Of a DNA stretch of 64,000 nt, positions 43,817 to 52,196 are shown in pieces. The number at the start of each line of letters is the position of its first letter. The first letter of the stretch is position 1. The notes beneath the pieces are model-generated. The model worked only from the letters and a program-made list of their open reading frames with translations, was not told the origin of the DNA and did no database searches. The position numbers and the translations under genes were made by a program. The stretch comes from CAVVIG01 sp050249955 (GTDB lineage: Bacteria; Acidobacteriota; Vicinamibacteria; Vicinamibacterales; CAVVIG01), in the NCBI GenBank assembly GCA_050249955.1, contig JBFWPN010000004.1, forward strand, positions 310,001 to 374,000, written 5' to 3'.

Positions 43817-43818
43817 CC

Positions 43819-44082
43819 ATGACCCGTGAAGCCATCCTTGCCGTCATCGCCAAGCACCTCGCCAACGCCGTCGACGGGCTCGACCCGTCCACCGTGGACG
43901 GCAACGAATCGATGAAGCACTACGGCGCCAACAGCCTCGATATCGTCGAGGTGGTGTCGGCGTCGATGCGCGAGCTGAAGGTCAAGGTGCCGAGGTCAGA
44001 GCTGAACAAGCTCACCAACATCAACGGCCTGGTGGACCTGCTTCACGCCACCGCCAGCGCGCAGACGCCGGTCGCGCAGTGA
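43819..44082 (+). CDS. Acyl carrier protein
   Basis: An 87-residue carrier protein, the only ACP in the operon. The phosphopantetheine attachment site is Ser39 in HYGANSLDIVEVVSAS, where Asn replaces the usual Asp before the Ser. The rest is a four-helix ACP pattern with acidic helix II. Free-standing ACPs that accompany HMGS cassettes (AcpK type) carry the acetyl donor. Here the same protein may have to carry both donor and growing chain unless another ACP is borrowed from primary metabolism. The reductase gene after it overlaps its stop by four bases. Confidence 0.9.
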   Translation: MTREAILAVIAKHLANAVDGLDPSTVDGNESMKHYGANSLDIVEVVSASMRELKVKVPRSELNKLTNINGLVDLLHATASAQTPVAQ

Positions 44083-44891
44083 GCGGCCTGCCGCCCCTGG
44101 CGCGCGACCAGGTGGTGCTCATCACCGGCGGGACGCGGGGCATCGGCCTCGCGACCGCCGAGGTGTTCGCCGCGCACGGCGCGCAGACGGTGCTGACCTA
44201 CAAGTGGGGCAGTGCCGACGAGACGGAGGTGACCCGCCGCATCGTGGCGGCTGGCGGTCCCGCGCCGTTCATCGTGCAGGCGGACATCGGCAGCGAGGCA
44301 GACACCGCGGCCCTGCTGGACGAGGTGAAGGCGCGGTTCGGCCGCGTCGACACCTTCGTGAGCAACGCGTCGGCCGCGCTCGTCGTGAACGCGATGGACG
44401 ACTACGCCTGGCGCGGGTTCATGAAGAGCATGCAATACGCGGCGTGGCCGGCGTTCGGCTACCTCCAGGCCATGAAGACGCGCCTGGGCCGCTATCCGAA
44501 GTACGTGGTCATCATGTCGTCCGACGGTCCGGACCGGTTCACGCCCGGCTACGACTTCGTGGCGGCTGCCAAGGCGGTGACCGAGACCCTCACGCGGTAC
44601 CTGTCCTATCGCCTGCGGGACGAGGGGGTGCGGATCAACGTCGTGCGATCGCGGGCGGTCAGGACCGAGTCGTTCGACGACACGTTCGGCAACGAGTTCT
44701 ACGGGTTCCTCCGCACCTTCGTGCCGGAGGAGTGGGCGATGACGCCCGACGAGGTGGGACGTGCGGCCTTCGCGCTGTGCAGCGGCATGTGCGACGGCGT
44801 GAGCGGACAGGTCATCATGGTCGACCGCGGCAACACCTTTGCCGATGGCATCTCTTACATCTACGAGCGGCGCGAGGCACTGGGTCTCTGA
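44079..44891 (+). CDS. FabL-like SDR, probable enoyl-ACP reductase (copy 2)
   Basis: A 270-residue paralogue of the gene at 42992. GGTRGIGLATA, the shared YKWGSADE segment, Y-x6-K in GYDFVAAAKAVTETLTRYLSYRLRDEG and INVVRSRAVRTESF follow the same layout, which also resembles Bacillus FabL. It starts at GTG 44079. Two such reductases around the ACP suggest separate roles, for example enoyl reduction in elongation and in the branch. This is inference from sequence pattern. Confidence 0.75.
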   Translation: MSGLPPLARDQVVLITGGTRGIGLATAEVFAAHGAQTVLTYKWGSADETEVTRRIVAAGGPAPFIVQADIGSEADTAALLDEVKARFGRVDTFVSNASAALVVNAMDDYAWRGFMKSMQYAAWPAFGYLQAMKTRLGRYPKYVVIMSSDGPDRFTPGYDFVAAAKAVTETLTRYLSYRLRDEGVRINVVRSRAVRTESFDDTFGNEFYGFLRTFVPEEWAMTPDEVGRAAFALCSGMCDGVSGQVIMVDRGNTFADGISYIYERREALGL

Positions 44892-44941
44892 CCATGTCGG
44901 CGCCCGGGCGGCGGCTGATTGCCTGAGTTGAAGGAGTTCAC

Positions 44942-45733
44942 GTGGTTGTCCTGATCACCGGTGCATCCTCCGGTTTCGGCCAGTTGCTGGCGGCCCGGCT
45001 GCGCGCGCAGGGCCACACCGTCTTCGGCACGTCGCGCAATCCGGACGGCGCCGGTGACGATGCGCCGCTGCTGCGGCTCGACGTACGGGATGACGAGTCG
45101 GTTCGGGCGTGCGTGGCGCACGTGCGGGAGGTGGCAGGCCCGGTGGACGTGCTCGTGAACAACGCCGGGTACGTGCAGGAGGGGCCCTTCGAGGAGGTGT
45201 CGATCGACGACCTCCAGGCCCAGTTCGACACCAACTTCTTCGGGGCGGTCCGCATGGCCAACGCGGTGCTGCCGGACATGCGGCGGCGGCGCCAGGGGCG
45301 CATCATCAATGTGGGCTCCATGGCCGGCGTGATCCCGCTGCCGTTCCTCGGGCCGTACTGCGCCAGCAAGCATGCGCTGGACAGCTACTCCGAGTCGCTC
45401 TTCCACGAGCTGCGGCCGCTCGGGATCGGCGTGCACGTGGTCGAGCCCAGCTACTACAGGACCGGCATTGCCGGGCGGAAGCGGCGTGCGCCGCCGTCGA
45501 TTGCCGACTACGACGACCAGCGGCGGCGGATGTTCCGGACGATCCAGCGCGACGAGGAGGAACGGGCCGGCCCACCGGACCCGGTCGTCGATCTGCTCAC
45601 GCGGATCGTCGAGGGGCGCGTGTCGCGCTTCCGGCACGTGCTCGGTCCCGACGCGATCACCTGGTACCTGCGGGGCGTCGTGCCGGAGTGGGTGTGGATC
45701 TTCGGCATGCGTCGCGCCACCGGGCTCGACTGA
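44942..45733 (+). CDS. Short-chain reductase, possible 3-ketosphinganine-reductase-like
   Basis: A 263-residue classical SDR starting at GTG 44942 with AAGGAG before it. TGASSGFGQ, NNAG and the catalytic YxxxK (GPYCASKHA) are present. A C-terminal extension ends in WYLRGVVPEWVWIFGMRRAT, hydrophobic enough to associate with membrane. It sits directly before the alpha-oxoamine synthase. In sphingolipid pathways such a reductase follows the synthase and reduces the alpha-amino ketone, so the same is proposed here. It may also act on another keto group. Confidence 0.7.
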   Translation: MVVLITGASSGFGQLLAARLRAQGHTVFGTSRNPDGAGDDAPLLRLDVRDDESVRACVAHVREVAGPVDVLVNNAGYVQEGPFEEVSIDDLQAQFDTNFFGAVRMANAVLPDMRRRRQGRIINVGSMAGVIPLPFLGPYCASKHALDSYSESLFHELRPLGIGVHVVEPSYYRTGIAGRKRRAPPSIADYDDQRRRMFRTIQRDEEERAGPPDPVVDLLTRIVEGRVSRFRHVLGPDAITWYLRGVVPEWVWIFGMRRATGLD

Positions 45734-45743
45734 GGCGGTCTCC

Positions 45744-47000
45744 ATGGCATTCAAACCGGACGATTTCAGTCTCGCGGACTTCCACCTCTCGGACCTCGAC
45801 AGCACCGACCCCACGGTGCCGCCGGCCGACTTCACGGAGTGGCGCCGGGCCACGACATGGGCATCGCAGCTCTACGAGCCGACGCTCCGTACGGCCCCGG
45901 TGCCCCGCGTCGAGCTGCAGATGGCCGATGGTCCGCGCGCCGAGATCAACCTCACCTCCTACAACTACCTCGGGCTGGGTACCCATCCCGAGGTGGTGGC
46001 CGCCGCGTCCGCCGCGCTGCGTGAATTCGGCACCGGCGCCTGCGGCTCGCCGCTGCTGTCCGGGAAGACGACCATCCACCGTGCCTTCGAGGAGGAACTG
46101 GCGCAGTTCCTCCAGCGCGAGGCGGTGGTGCTCTTCAACAGTGGCTTCTCGGGGGCGCTTGGCTCACTCGCCGGCCTCCTGCGGCGCGACGACGTGGCGG
46201 TGGTGGACAGCAAGTCGCATGTCAGCCTCGTGGACGGCGCCAGGCTGTCTGGTGCGCGGGTGATGACCTTCGAGCACAACCAGCCCGACGACCTCGACCG
46301 CGTGCTCGCCCAGTCACGAGGGAAGCGACGTCTCGTGGTGGCCGAAGGGGTCTACTCGATGGACGGGGACCGATCCTGCCTGGCCGACCTGGTGGCGGTG
46401 GCAGAAGAGCATGGTGCACCGATGCTCGTGGACGAGGCGCATTCCATCCTGACCTGCGGCGCCCAGGGGCGCGGCGTGGTGGAGGAGAGCGGCATGAACG
46501 ACCGCGTCCGCCTGCAGTACGGGACCTTCTCGAAGGCCTTCGCCGGGCTCGGCGGCTTCGTGGCCGGACCGGCGGAGACCATCGACTACCTGCGGTGCTA
46601 CGCCTCGTCGTACGGGTTCTCGTGTGCGCTGCCGGCGGCCACGGTGGCGGGGCTGCGTGCGGCGCTCCGCGTGGCACGCGAGCAGCCGGAACTCCGGGCG
46701 CGCCTCTGGGAGAACGCCGCGTACTTCCGGGAGGGCGCCAGGGCACTCGGACTGAACACTGGGGAGTCGGACACCTACGTGGTGCCGCTCATCGTCGGCG
46801 GCCGGCGCGGGCTGCTCTACGAAGTGGGCAACGCCCTTCGGCGGCGGGGGCTGTTCCTGGCGCCGGTGGACTACCCGTCGGTGCCGCAGGAAGAGGTGCG
46901 GTTCCGTGCGTCGGTCACCGCCGCACACACGCGTGCCGACCTGGACGAGGCGCTGAACATCCTGGCGGACGTGATGGCGCCGGCCCTCCGCATCGGGTGA
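45744..47000 (+). CDS. Alpha-oxoamine synthase (SPT/AONS family)
   Basis: A 418-residue PLP enzyme. Catalytic Lys264 is in YGTFSKAFAGLGG, with the DEAHS motif (Asp230, His233) and His159 (SKSHVSLVDG). SGKTTIHRAFEEELA and the RFRASVTAAHT C terminus match serine palmitoyltransferase and 8-amino-7-oxononanoate synthase. It condenses an amino acid with an acyl thioester, releasing CO2 and forming an alpha-amino ketone. In an operon with its own ACP and no thioesterase, it is the probable chain-releasing enzyme. The amino-acid substrate cannot be read directly. The N-terminal 45 residues are longer than in AONS. Confidence 0.85.
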   Translation: MAFKPDDFSLADFHLSDLDSTDPTVPPADFTEWRRATTWASQLYEPTLRTAPVPRVELQMADGPRAEINLTSYNYLGLGTHPEVVAAASAALREFGTGACGSPLLSGKTTIHRAFEEELAQFLQREAVVLFNSGFSGALGSLAGLLRRDDVAVVDSKSHVSLVDGARLSGARVMTFEHNQPDDLDRVLAQSRGKRRLVVAEGVYSMDGDRSCLADLVAVAEEHGAPMLVDEAHSILTCGAQGRGVVEESGMNDRVRLQYGTFSKAFAGLGGFVAGPAETIDYLRCYASSYGFSCALPAATVAGLRAALRVAREQPELRARLWENAAYFREGARALGLNTGESDTYVVPLIVGGRRGLLYEVGNALRRRGLFLAPVDYPSVPQEEVRFRASVTAAHTRADLDEALNILADVMAPALRIG

Positions 47001-49075
47001 TGGCGCCTCGGGGTGGTCCGGACCCGGCACTGACCTTCGCGGGCCTCCGGGCCGACTCCGCCGGGTGGTTCCACCCCCAGGACGAGAGCGACCTGGGGCG
47101 GGCGGTCGTGGCGGCCAGGGCCGCCGGTCGACGGCTTCGCGTGCGCGGCGCGTACCACTCCGTACCCGCGGCTGTCGCTGGACACGGTGACGTCGTGCTC
47201 GTGCTGGATGCGTTTCGCCGGCTGCACCATGACGCTGCGAGCGGTGAGGTGACCGCCGGCGCCGGGATTCGGCTCGGACCCGACCCGCTGGACCCGCGGT
47301 GCGGACACGAGCCGACCCTGCTCGCGTGGATGCACGCGCGTGGACGCGCCCTGCCGAACCTGGGAGGCGTCACCCACCAGACGGTGGCCGGCTTCCTCGC
47401 CACGGGGTCGGGGGGCGGATCGGCCCGCTTCGATTGCGCATCGGCTGTGGTCGGCCTGCGATTCGTCGATGGCACGGGACGCGTGCACGCGCTGCGGCGG
47501 GAGTCCGATGCGGACCTCCTCGACGCCGTGCTGGTCTCGGTGGGCACCTGCGGCATCGTGACCGAGGTCACCTTCACGACCGAGCCGGCCTACGACGTCA
47601 CAGGGACGGAGACGGTACTCCCCGATCGCGGCGGCGAGTTGGACCTCTTCGCTGAGGGCGCCACTGGCCTGGCGACTTTCCTGCAGCGGACCGACTACGC
47701 GCGGATCCTCTGGTGGCCGCAGCGCGACGTCCAGCGGGTCGTGATCTGGGCGGCGAACCGCGTGCCACGAGGTGAAGCCGTCGCGCGAAGGCGGTATGAC
47801 CCGATGCCGAGGGTGTTCGGGAGCTTGGTCCCGGCGCAAGTGGCCGCGGGCGCGCTGCTCTGGACGTTCGTCCACTGGCGGCGTGTGCGGCGGGTGGTCG
47901 GAGCCCGGGGGGCGTCGCTGCTCCAACGCGTGGCCGCGCCTGTCGAACGGGCCGCGTACCGCGCGTTCGTGAGCGGCGACCGGTCCCGTCCCCAGCGGTT
48001 CAGCGGCGCCTGGCACGAGATTCTGCCGCAGGACCAGGAGATGGACGAACGGTGGATGCCCACCACGTTCACCGAGATCTTCGTGCCGCTCGATCGCGCG
48101 GCGGAGGCGCTGCGGGCGCTGGAGACGGTGTTTGCCTCGACGCCCGGTGCCGCGGGCCAGTTCGCCATCGAGCTGTACGCGGCTCCGCCCTCGACCGCGT
48201 GGCTGCATCCGTCGTTTGGTCGTGCGTCCCTGCGCGTGAACGTCTTCTGGCTGACACACAGCAGGACCGACCCGCGCGATCGATTTCTCCCGCGCCTGTG
48301 GCAGGCCCTGGCCGCGTTCGGACCGCGCCTGCACTGGGGCAAGCTGTTCCCTCACGAACCGGCCACGATGGTGACGGGCCGGCATCCGCGGCACGCTGAG
48401 TTCGTGGCTGTACGTGAGGCGCTTGACCCTGACCGCGTGTTCTTGACGACCTGGATGGCGTCCGCGCTTGGCTTGGCCGGCAGCGAGTCGCGCCCGTCCG
48501 CCCCGCTACCAACCACGAGGAATGCTCCCATGCCCCTGAAATGGCCGATGCTGTTTGCGCTCGACCCGGCCGACGACTCGCTGCTGACTGACGCGGACCA
48601 CGTGTACGACCTGGAGCGCTTCTTTCCCGCTCCGGCCGGCGACGTCCTCAGCGAGATGTTCGGCGGCCATCCGCGGACGGCTGCCCCTGGTGTCGTGCGC
48701 TACGAGTGGCACGGTCCACACGGGCAGCTGGAGCGGGCGGTGATGGACGAGACGTTCGTGTTCATGACGATCCGGCTGCGGACCGTGGTCTACGACCCGG
48801 ATCGCCGCCTGCTCATCTCTGTCGATCGGTGTTCGCTGCCGCTGGCCCGTCAGATGCTGCAGTGCGTGGAGATGACGCCCGTGAGCGGCGGGTGCCGGCT
48901 GCGATGGCGCATCGCCGTCCGTTTCCGTCGGGACACCGGGTTCGCGTCACCCCTCGTGACCCCTCTCTTCCAGAAGCTGTTCGATGGCACGCTCGACCGC
49001 CTGCAGGCGTACTTCGTCAGTGAAGCGAAGAGGCGGGTGGCCGATGCCGGCGCGGAACCGTCCGCGTCGGCCTGA
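47000..49075 (+). CDS. FAD oxidoreductase fused to SRPBCC-like domain
   Basis: A 691-residue protein. Residues about 15-200 form a PCMH-type FAD domain (RVRGAYHSVP, NLGGVTHQTVAGFLATGSGGGS) as in aldonolactone oxidases, followed by the substrate domain to about 490. After a short linker (about 495-510) comes a C-terminal domain (about 512-680) of SRPBCC/polyketide-cyclase type (LERFFPAPAGDV, then LQCVEMTPVSGGCRLRWRIAV). No stop separates them. The FAD part could oxidise the released amino-ketone or a hydroxyl, and the SRPBCC cavity could bind or cyclise it. This is the last gene of the operon. A separate start at the Met near base 48530 cannot be excluded. Confidence 0.75.
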   Translation: MAPRGGPDPALTFAGLRADSAGWFHPQDESDLGRAVVAARAAGRRLRVRGAYHSVPAAVAGHGDVVLVLDAFRRLHHDAASGEVTAGAGIRLGPDPLDPRCGHEPTLLAWMHARGRALPNLGGVTHQTVAGFLATGSGGGSARFDCASAVVGLRFVDGTGRVHALRRESDADLLDAVLVSVGTCGIVTEVTFTTEPAYDVTGTETVLPDRGGELDLFAEGATGLATFLQRTDYARILWWPQRDVQRVVIWAANRVPRGEAVARRRYDPMPRVFGSLVPAQVAAGALLWTFVHWRRVRRVVGARGASLLQRVAAPVERAAYRAFVSGDRSRPQRFSGAWHEILPQDQEMDERWMPTTFTEIFVPLDRAAEALRALETVFASTPGAAGQFAIELYAAPPSTAWLHPSFGRASLRVNVFWLTHSRTDPRDRFLPRLWQALAAFGPRLHWGKLFPHEPATMVTGRHPRHAEFVAVREALDPDRVFLTTWMASALGLAGSESRPSAPLPTTRNAPMPLKWPMLFALDPADDSLLTDADHVYDLERFFPAPAGDVLSEMFGGHPRTAAPGVVRYEWHGPHGQLERAVMDETFVFMTIRLRTVVYDPDRRLLISVDRCSLPLARQMLQCVEMTPVSGGCRLRWRIAVRFRRDTGFASPLVTPLFQKLFDGTLDRLQAYFVSEAKRRVADAGAEPSASA

Positions 49076-49080
49076 CCGGT

Positions 49081-50316
49081 TCAACGCTCGACGGTGACCG
49101 ACAGCGGCGCGAGCATCGCCGTGGGGTTGGTGGCGGCACCGATGGCGATCGGTGTGGCGACGAAGTGCTCGAACAGGGTCATCTGCTGCTGCGTCGACGT
49201 GGCAGCCGGTGCAAAGCGGTACGTGGCCTGGCCGCCTCCCGACAGCGCGATGGTGTAGGTGCCGGTGTCACGCCCGAAGCGGGCGAAGCCGAAGGCCACG
49301 GCAGCCCTGGCGTCCTGCACGTGCCCCCACCCGGTGGCCGTCCGGTTGCGTGAGCCGGTGGACATCTCCACCGTGCGCCGCTGATTGAGCGGGCCGGACT
49401 CGATCTTCCAATTCACCGCTCCGCCGGCTCCGACCGTCTGCGTGAGCGTGATCGCGTCCGTAGCGGCCCGGAACACCCCGTACGTGCCGCTGTCGGTGCC
49501 GAAGTCCCAGATGACCGGGAAGCCCGACCAGGCGTACGGGCGCTCGATGGCGATGTCCTTGAGCCGGCGCGTGCGGTCGTACACCGTCACGGTCGACTTG
49601 AGCCACGACTTGCTGTTCGGCATCTCCATGACGACCTCGACCGGCAGGCTGGTCGTCTCGTCGAGCGGGATGGACCCGATGTACTTGAGCACGACCAGGA
49701 GCGGTCCGCCCTTCACCACCTCGAGCGAGCCGTTCTGTGCCCTCGACAGGTCGTGACGCCGCCCGTTGGTATCGGTCAGCGTGACGCCGTTGGCCCCGGT
49801 GCCCATGCCTTCGCCGCGGTAGGCGACCGAGGCCAGCATCGGGCTGCCGTTCTTCGAGAAGGTGATGGCTCCCACCTTGATCGCGGTCGGCTGCTCTTCG
49901 AGCGTGAGGCCACGGCTCGGCGCGGCTGCGGCCGTCACCGACGGGCCGAACTGCAGTTCGTAGCGCCGGTCCTCCTCGGGGTCCATGCTGGCGTTGAAGT
50001 CGATGTCGAGCGTCTGGACCGACCCGTCGTCCCACAGCGAGCGTGACGTGAACTGGACCGGCACCTCGGCACTGTTGGTGAGCACGCGCGCGTGGGACGT
50101 GTCGGCGAGGCCCCCCTTCGGGACCTGGACGGTCACGCTGACCGGGTACTCGGTGCGCCGGATACCGGCGGTCTCGCGAATGCGGAAGACGCGCAGGCCG
50201 GGCTGCTGCTGAGCCTGAATCCCGGGGGCAGTGCTCCAGGCGGGTGAGCTGCCGAGCAGCAGGAGCAGGAGCAGGCACGTGTGTGCGCCACGGAGGCCCG
50301 GACGGCGTGTCGTCAT
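49081..50316 (-). CDS. Exported RIFT-barrel protein (exo-rhamnogalacturonan-lyase-like N-domain)
   Basis: A 411-residue protein with a leucine-rich signal peptide. The start is ATG 50316, because TATCAT (minus strand) is only 7 bases upstream. The mature region starts with EYPVSVTVQVPKGGL, then LWDDGSVQTLDIDF, which fits the PcRGLX/YetA-like N-terminal RIFT barrel. The catalytic domain of those lyases is not obvious, so a binding or structural role is possible. It is convergent with the biosynthetic operon, only 5 bases from its stop, and divergent from the CopC gene. The family call is moderate. Confidence 0.5.
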   Translation of the reverse strand: MTTRRPGLRGAHTCLLLLLLLGSSPAWSTAPGIQAQQQPGLRVFRIRETAGIRRTEYPVSVTVQVPKGGLADTSHARVLTNSAEVPVQFTSRSLWDDGSVQTLDIDFNASMDPEEDRRYELQFGPSVTAAAAPSRGLTLEEQPTAIKVGAITFSKNGSPMLASVAYRGEGMGTGANGVTLTDTNGRRHDLSRAQNGSLEVVKGGPLLVVLKYIGSIPLDETTSLPVEVVMEMPNSKSWLKSTVTVYDRTRRLKDIAIERPYAWSGFPVIWDFGTDSGTYGVFRAATDAITLTQTVGAGGAVNWKIESGPLNQRRTVEMSTGSRNRTATGWGHVQDARAAVAFGFARFGRDTGTYTIALSGGGQATYRFAPAATSTQQQMTLFEHFVATPIAIGAATNPTAMLAPLSVTVER

Positions 50317-50323
50317 GCCGGGC

Positions 50324-50329
50324 ATGATA
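50324..50329 (-). promoter_or_regulatory. -10-like TATCAT (minus strand), probable leaderless start
   Basis: TATCAT is followed after 7 bases by the ATG at 50316. No ribosome binding site is present. Confidence 0.45.
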
Positions 50330-50446
50330 CAACGCACGATGCAGCGAAACGGCCCCTGCGTGCGGCGAAGCGCACCGGCGCCAGGGGCCAGTCGTGGCAG
50401 GATCGAACGCAGTCGACAGATTGGGTCTGCACATCAGGAGATGCTC

Positions 50447-50815
50447 ATGAAGGCTGTTCGTTCCACACTCGGTGCCGTGGCTGCGGCGGTGCTGCTCGTG
50501 TCCGCCCCGGCGGTCCTCGATGCCCACATGAAGGTGGAGAAGACGGAGCCGGCGGCGGATGCCGTGATCGCGGCCGCGCCCACCTCGATTTCGGTCGTGT
50601 TCAGCGAGGCGCCAGACCTGAAGGTCAGCAGCCTCGAGATCAAGGGCCCCTCGGCCGCCACGAAGCTGGTCCAGACGCACGTGATGGAGAAGTCGCTGAT
50701 GGCGACGGTCCAGGGCGACATGCCCGACGGCGTCTACACCGTGTCCTGGCGCGGCGCCGGAAAGGACGGCCACGTGCAGAAGGGCGACTTCACTTTCACG
50801 GTCAAGCGCAAGTAA
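50447..50815 (+). CDS. copC: CopC-type periplasmic copper-binding protein
   Basis: A 122-residue exported protein. CAGGAG six bases upstream fixes the ATG at 50447 over the ATG at 50441. The signal peptide ends at LDA, so the mature N terminus is His27 (HMKVEKTEP), as in CopC, where His1 binds Cu(II). The second part of the site is Asp107 and His109 in AGKDGHVQKGDFTFTV. The length and single beta-sandwich match CopC without a CopD fusion. It would carry or store Cu(II) in the periplasm. The MbnH-like gene begins nine bases downstream, so they are one operon. Confidence 0.85.
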   Translation: MKAVRSTLGAVAAAVLLVSAPAVLDAHMKVEKTEPAADAVIAAAPTSISVVFSEAPDLKVSSLEIKGPSAATKLVQTHVMEKSLMATVQGDMPDGVYTVSWRGAGKDGHVQKGDFTFTVKRK

Positions 50816-50824
50816 GCTGCGCCC

Positions 50825-51988
50825 ATGCGCAGAGTCGGCGGCCTGGCCAGCCTGTGGGGAGCGGTGCTCGTGGCGCCGCTCCTCGCTCTGCTGGCCTCCG
50901 TCCCTGCCCCCGCCCAGTCGGCGAAGTACGCCTGGGTCCTGCCACCGGGCTTTCCCGAACCGAGGGTGCCTGCCGACAACCCCATGTCCACCGCGAAGGT
51001 GGAACTCGGGCGGCACCTGTTCTACGACATCCGGCTCTCCAGCACCGGCACGTTCGCCTGCGCCACGTGCCACCAGCAGGCCCGTGCCTTCGCCGACGAC
51101 AAGGGGCGGGGCATAGGCGCGACCGGGGAGGTCCACCCCCGTGGGCCGATGAGCCTGGCGAATGTCGCCTATGCCGTCGTCCTCACCTGGGCCAATCCCG
51201 AGATGCGGCGCCTGGAGGATCAGGCGCTGGTGCCGATGTACGGCACCGACCCGATTGAACTCGGGCTTCGTCGCGACGATCCCGAACTGCTCGAGCGCCT
51301 GCGCGGCGAGCCGGTCTACGAGCGCCTCTTCCCCCAGGCCTTCCCGGGCGAGCGCGTGCCCGTGACCATGGCCAACGTCACCCGCGCGATTGCCGCCTTC
51401 GAACGCACGCTGATCTCGGGCCGGTCCCCCTACGATCGATACCGCACCGCGCTCGATGCCACCGCGATTCCGCCGGCAGCGCACCGCGGACAGGATCTGT
51501 TCTTCTCCGACCGCATCGGCTGCTTCAACTGTCACGCCGGGTTCAACTTCACCCAGCCGGTCGATTTCGTCGGGCGTGCCTCGGTCGAGATCGCGTTCCA
51601 CAACACGGGGCTCTACAACATCGACGGTCGTGGCGGGTACCCCGCCCCGAACACCGGCGTGCACGCGGTGACGGGCGACCAGGCGGACATGGGGCGCTTC
51701 AAGGCGCCGACGCTCCGGAACATCGCGGTCACCGCACCCTACATGCACGACGGCAGCCTGCGAACGCTGGACGACGTGCTCGCGCACTACGCGGCGGGCG
51801 GACGGGCGATCAGGCTCGGGCCGCGGGCGGGCGACGGCTCGACGAATCCCCACAAGAGCCCGTTCGTCACCGGCTTCACGCTCACCGAGCAGGAGCGTGA
51901 CGACCTCATCGCCTTCCTCGAGAGTCTGACCGACCAGGCCTTCCTCACCGACCCGCGCTTCGCCGACCCGTGGCCCGCCAGGCGCTAG
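50825..51988 (+). CDS. mbnH: MbnH-like di-haem cytochrome c peroxidase family protein
   Basis: A 387-residue exported protein with two haem-c motifs, CATCH (Cys79-His83) and CFNCH (Cys233-His237). It resembles bacterial cytochrome c peroxidase, MauG and MbnH. The segments GATGEVHPRGPMSLANVAY and TAPYMHDGSLRTLDDVL match MbnH strongly, and match the C-terminal half of the fusion protein at 60.3 kb. MbnH installs a kynurenine in its partner MbnP. No MbnP is next to this copy. It lies with CopC, so an alternative copper-site maturation role is inferred. Confidence 0.8.
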   Translation: MRRVGGLASLWGAVLVAPLLALLASVPAPAQSAKYAWVLPPGFPEPRVPADNPMSTAKVELGRHLFYDIRLSSTGTFACATCHQQARAFADDKGRGIGATGEVHPRGPMSLANVAYAVVLTWANPEMRRLEDQALVPMYGTDPIELGLRRDDPELLERLRGEPVYERLFPQAFPGERVPVTMANVTRAIAAFERTLISGRSPYDRYRTALDATAIPPAAHRGQDLFFSDRIGCFNCHAGFNFTQPVDFVGRASVEIAFHNTGLYNIDGRGGYPAPNTGVHAVTGDQADMGRFKAPTLRNIAVTAPYMHDGSLRTLDDVLAHYAAGGRAIRLGPRAGDGSTNPHKSPFVTGFTLTEQERDDLIAFLESLTDQAFLTDPRFADPWPARR

Positions 51989-52196
51989 CACGCCTGCCTC
52001 CGACCACTCGCCGCACGGCGGAACGTCCACTGCACGCGCGTGCCTGCACGCTGCTCGCCCGTTGAGTCCGAGGCTGCGGGCTTCGTATCGTCCACTGCAC
52101 CGGCGGGCGCGACTCTCCGCACGCCGGGGCCGTGGTCGTGCGGGGCCCAGACACCAAACCGCACGTGCGCGCACGGCACTCATGGAGTGACCGCAC

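Noticed and set aside
46595..46999. N-terminal extension of the FAD-SRPBCC protein into the oxoamine synthase gene
   Set aside because: It is out of frame with the PLP enzyme and motif-free. The ATG at 47000 overlapping the previous stop is the natural start.
36760..49075. Reading the cluster simply as a sphingolipid pathway
   Set aside because: A serine-palmitoyltransferase-like enzyme, a ketoreductase and an ACP fit, but HMGS with two PksH/PksI-like crotonases does not belong to any sphingolipid route I know. The ceramide synthase-type gene is also absent.
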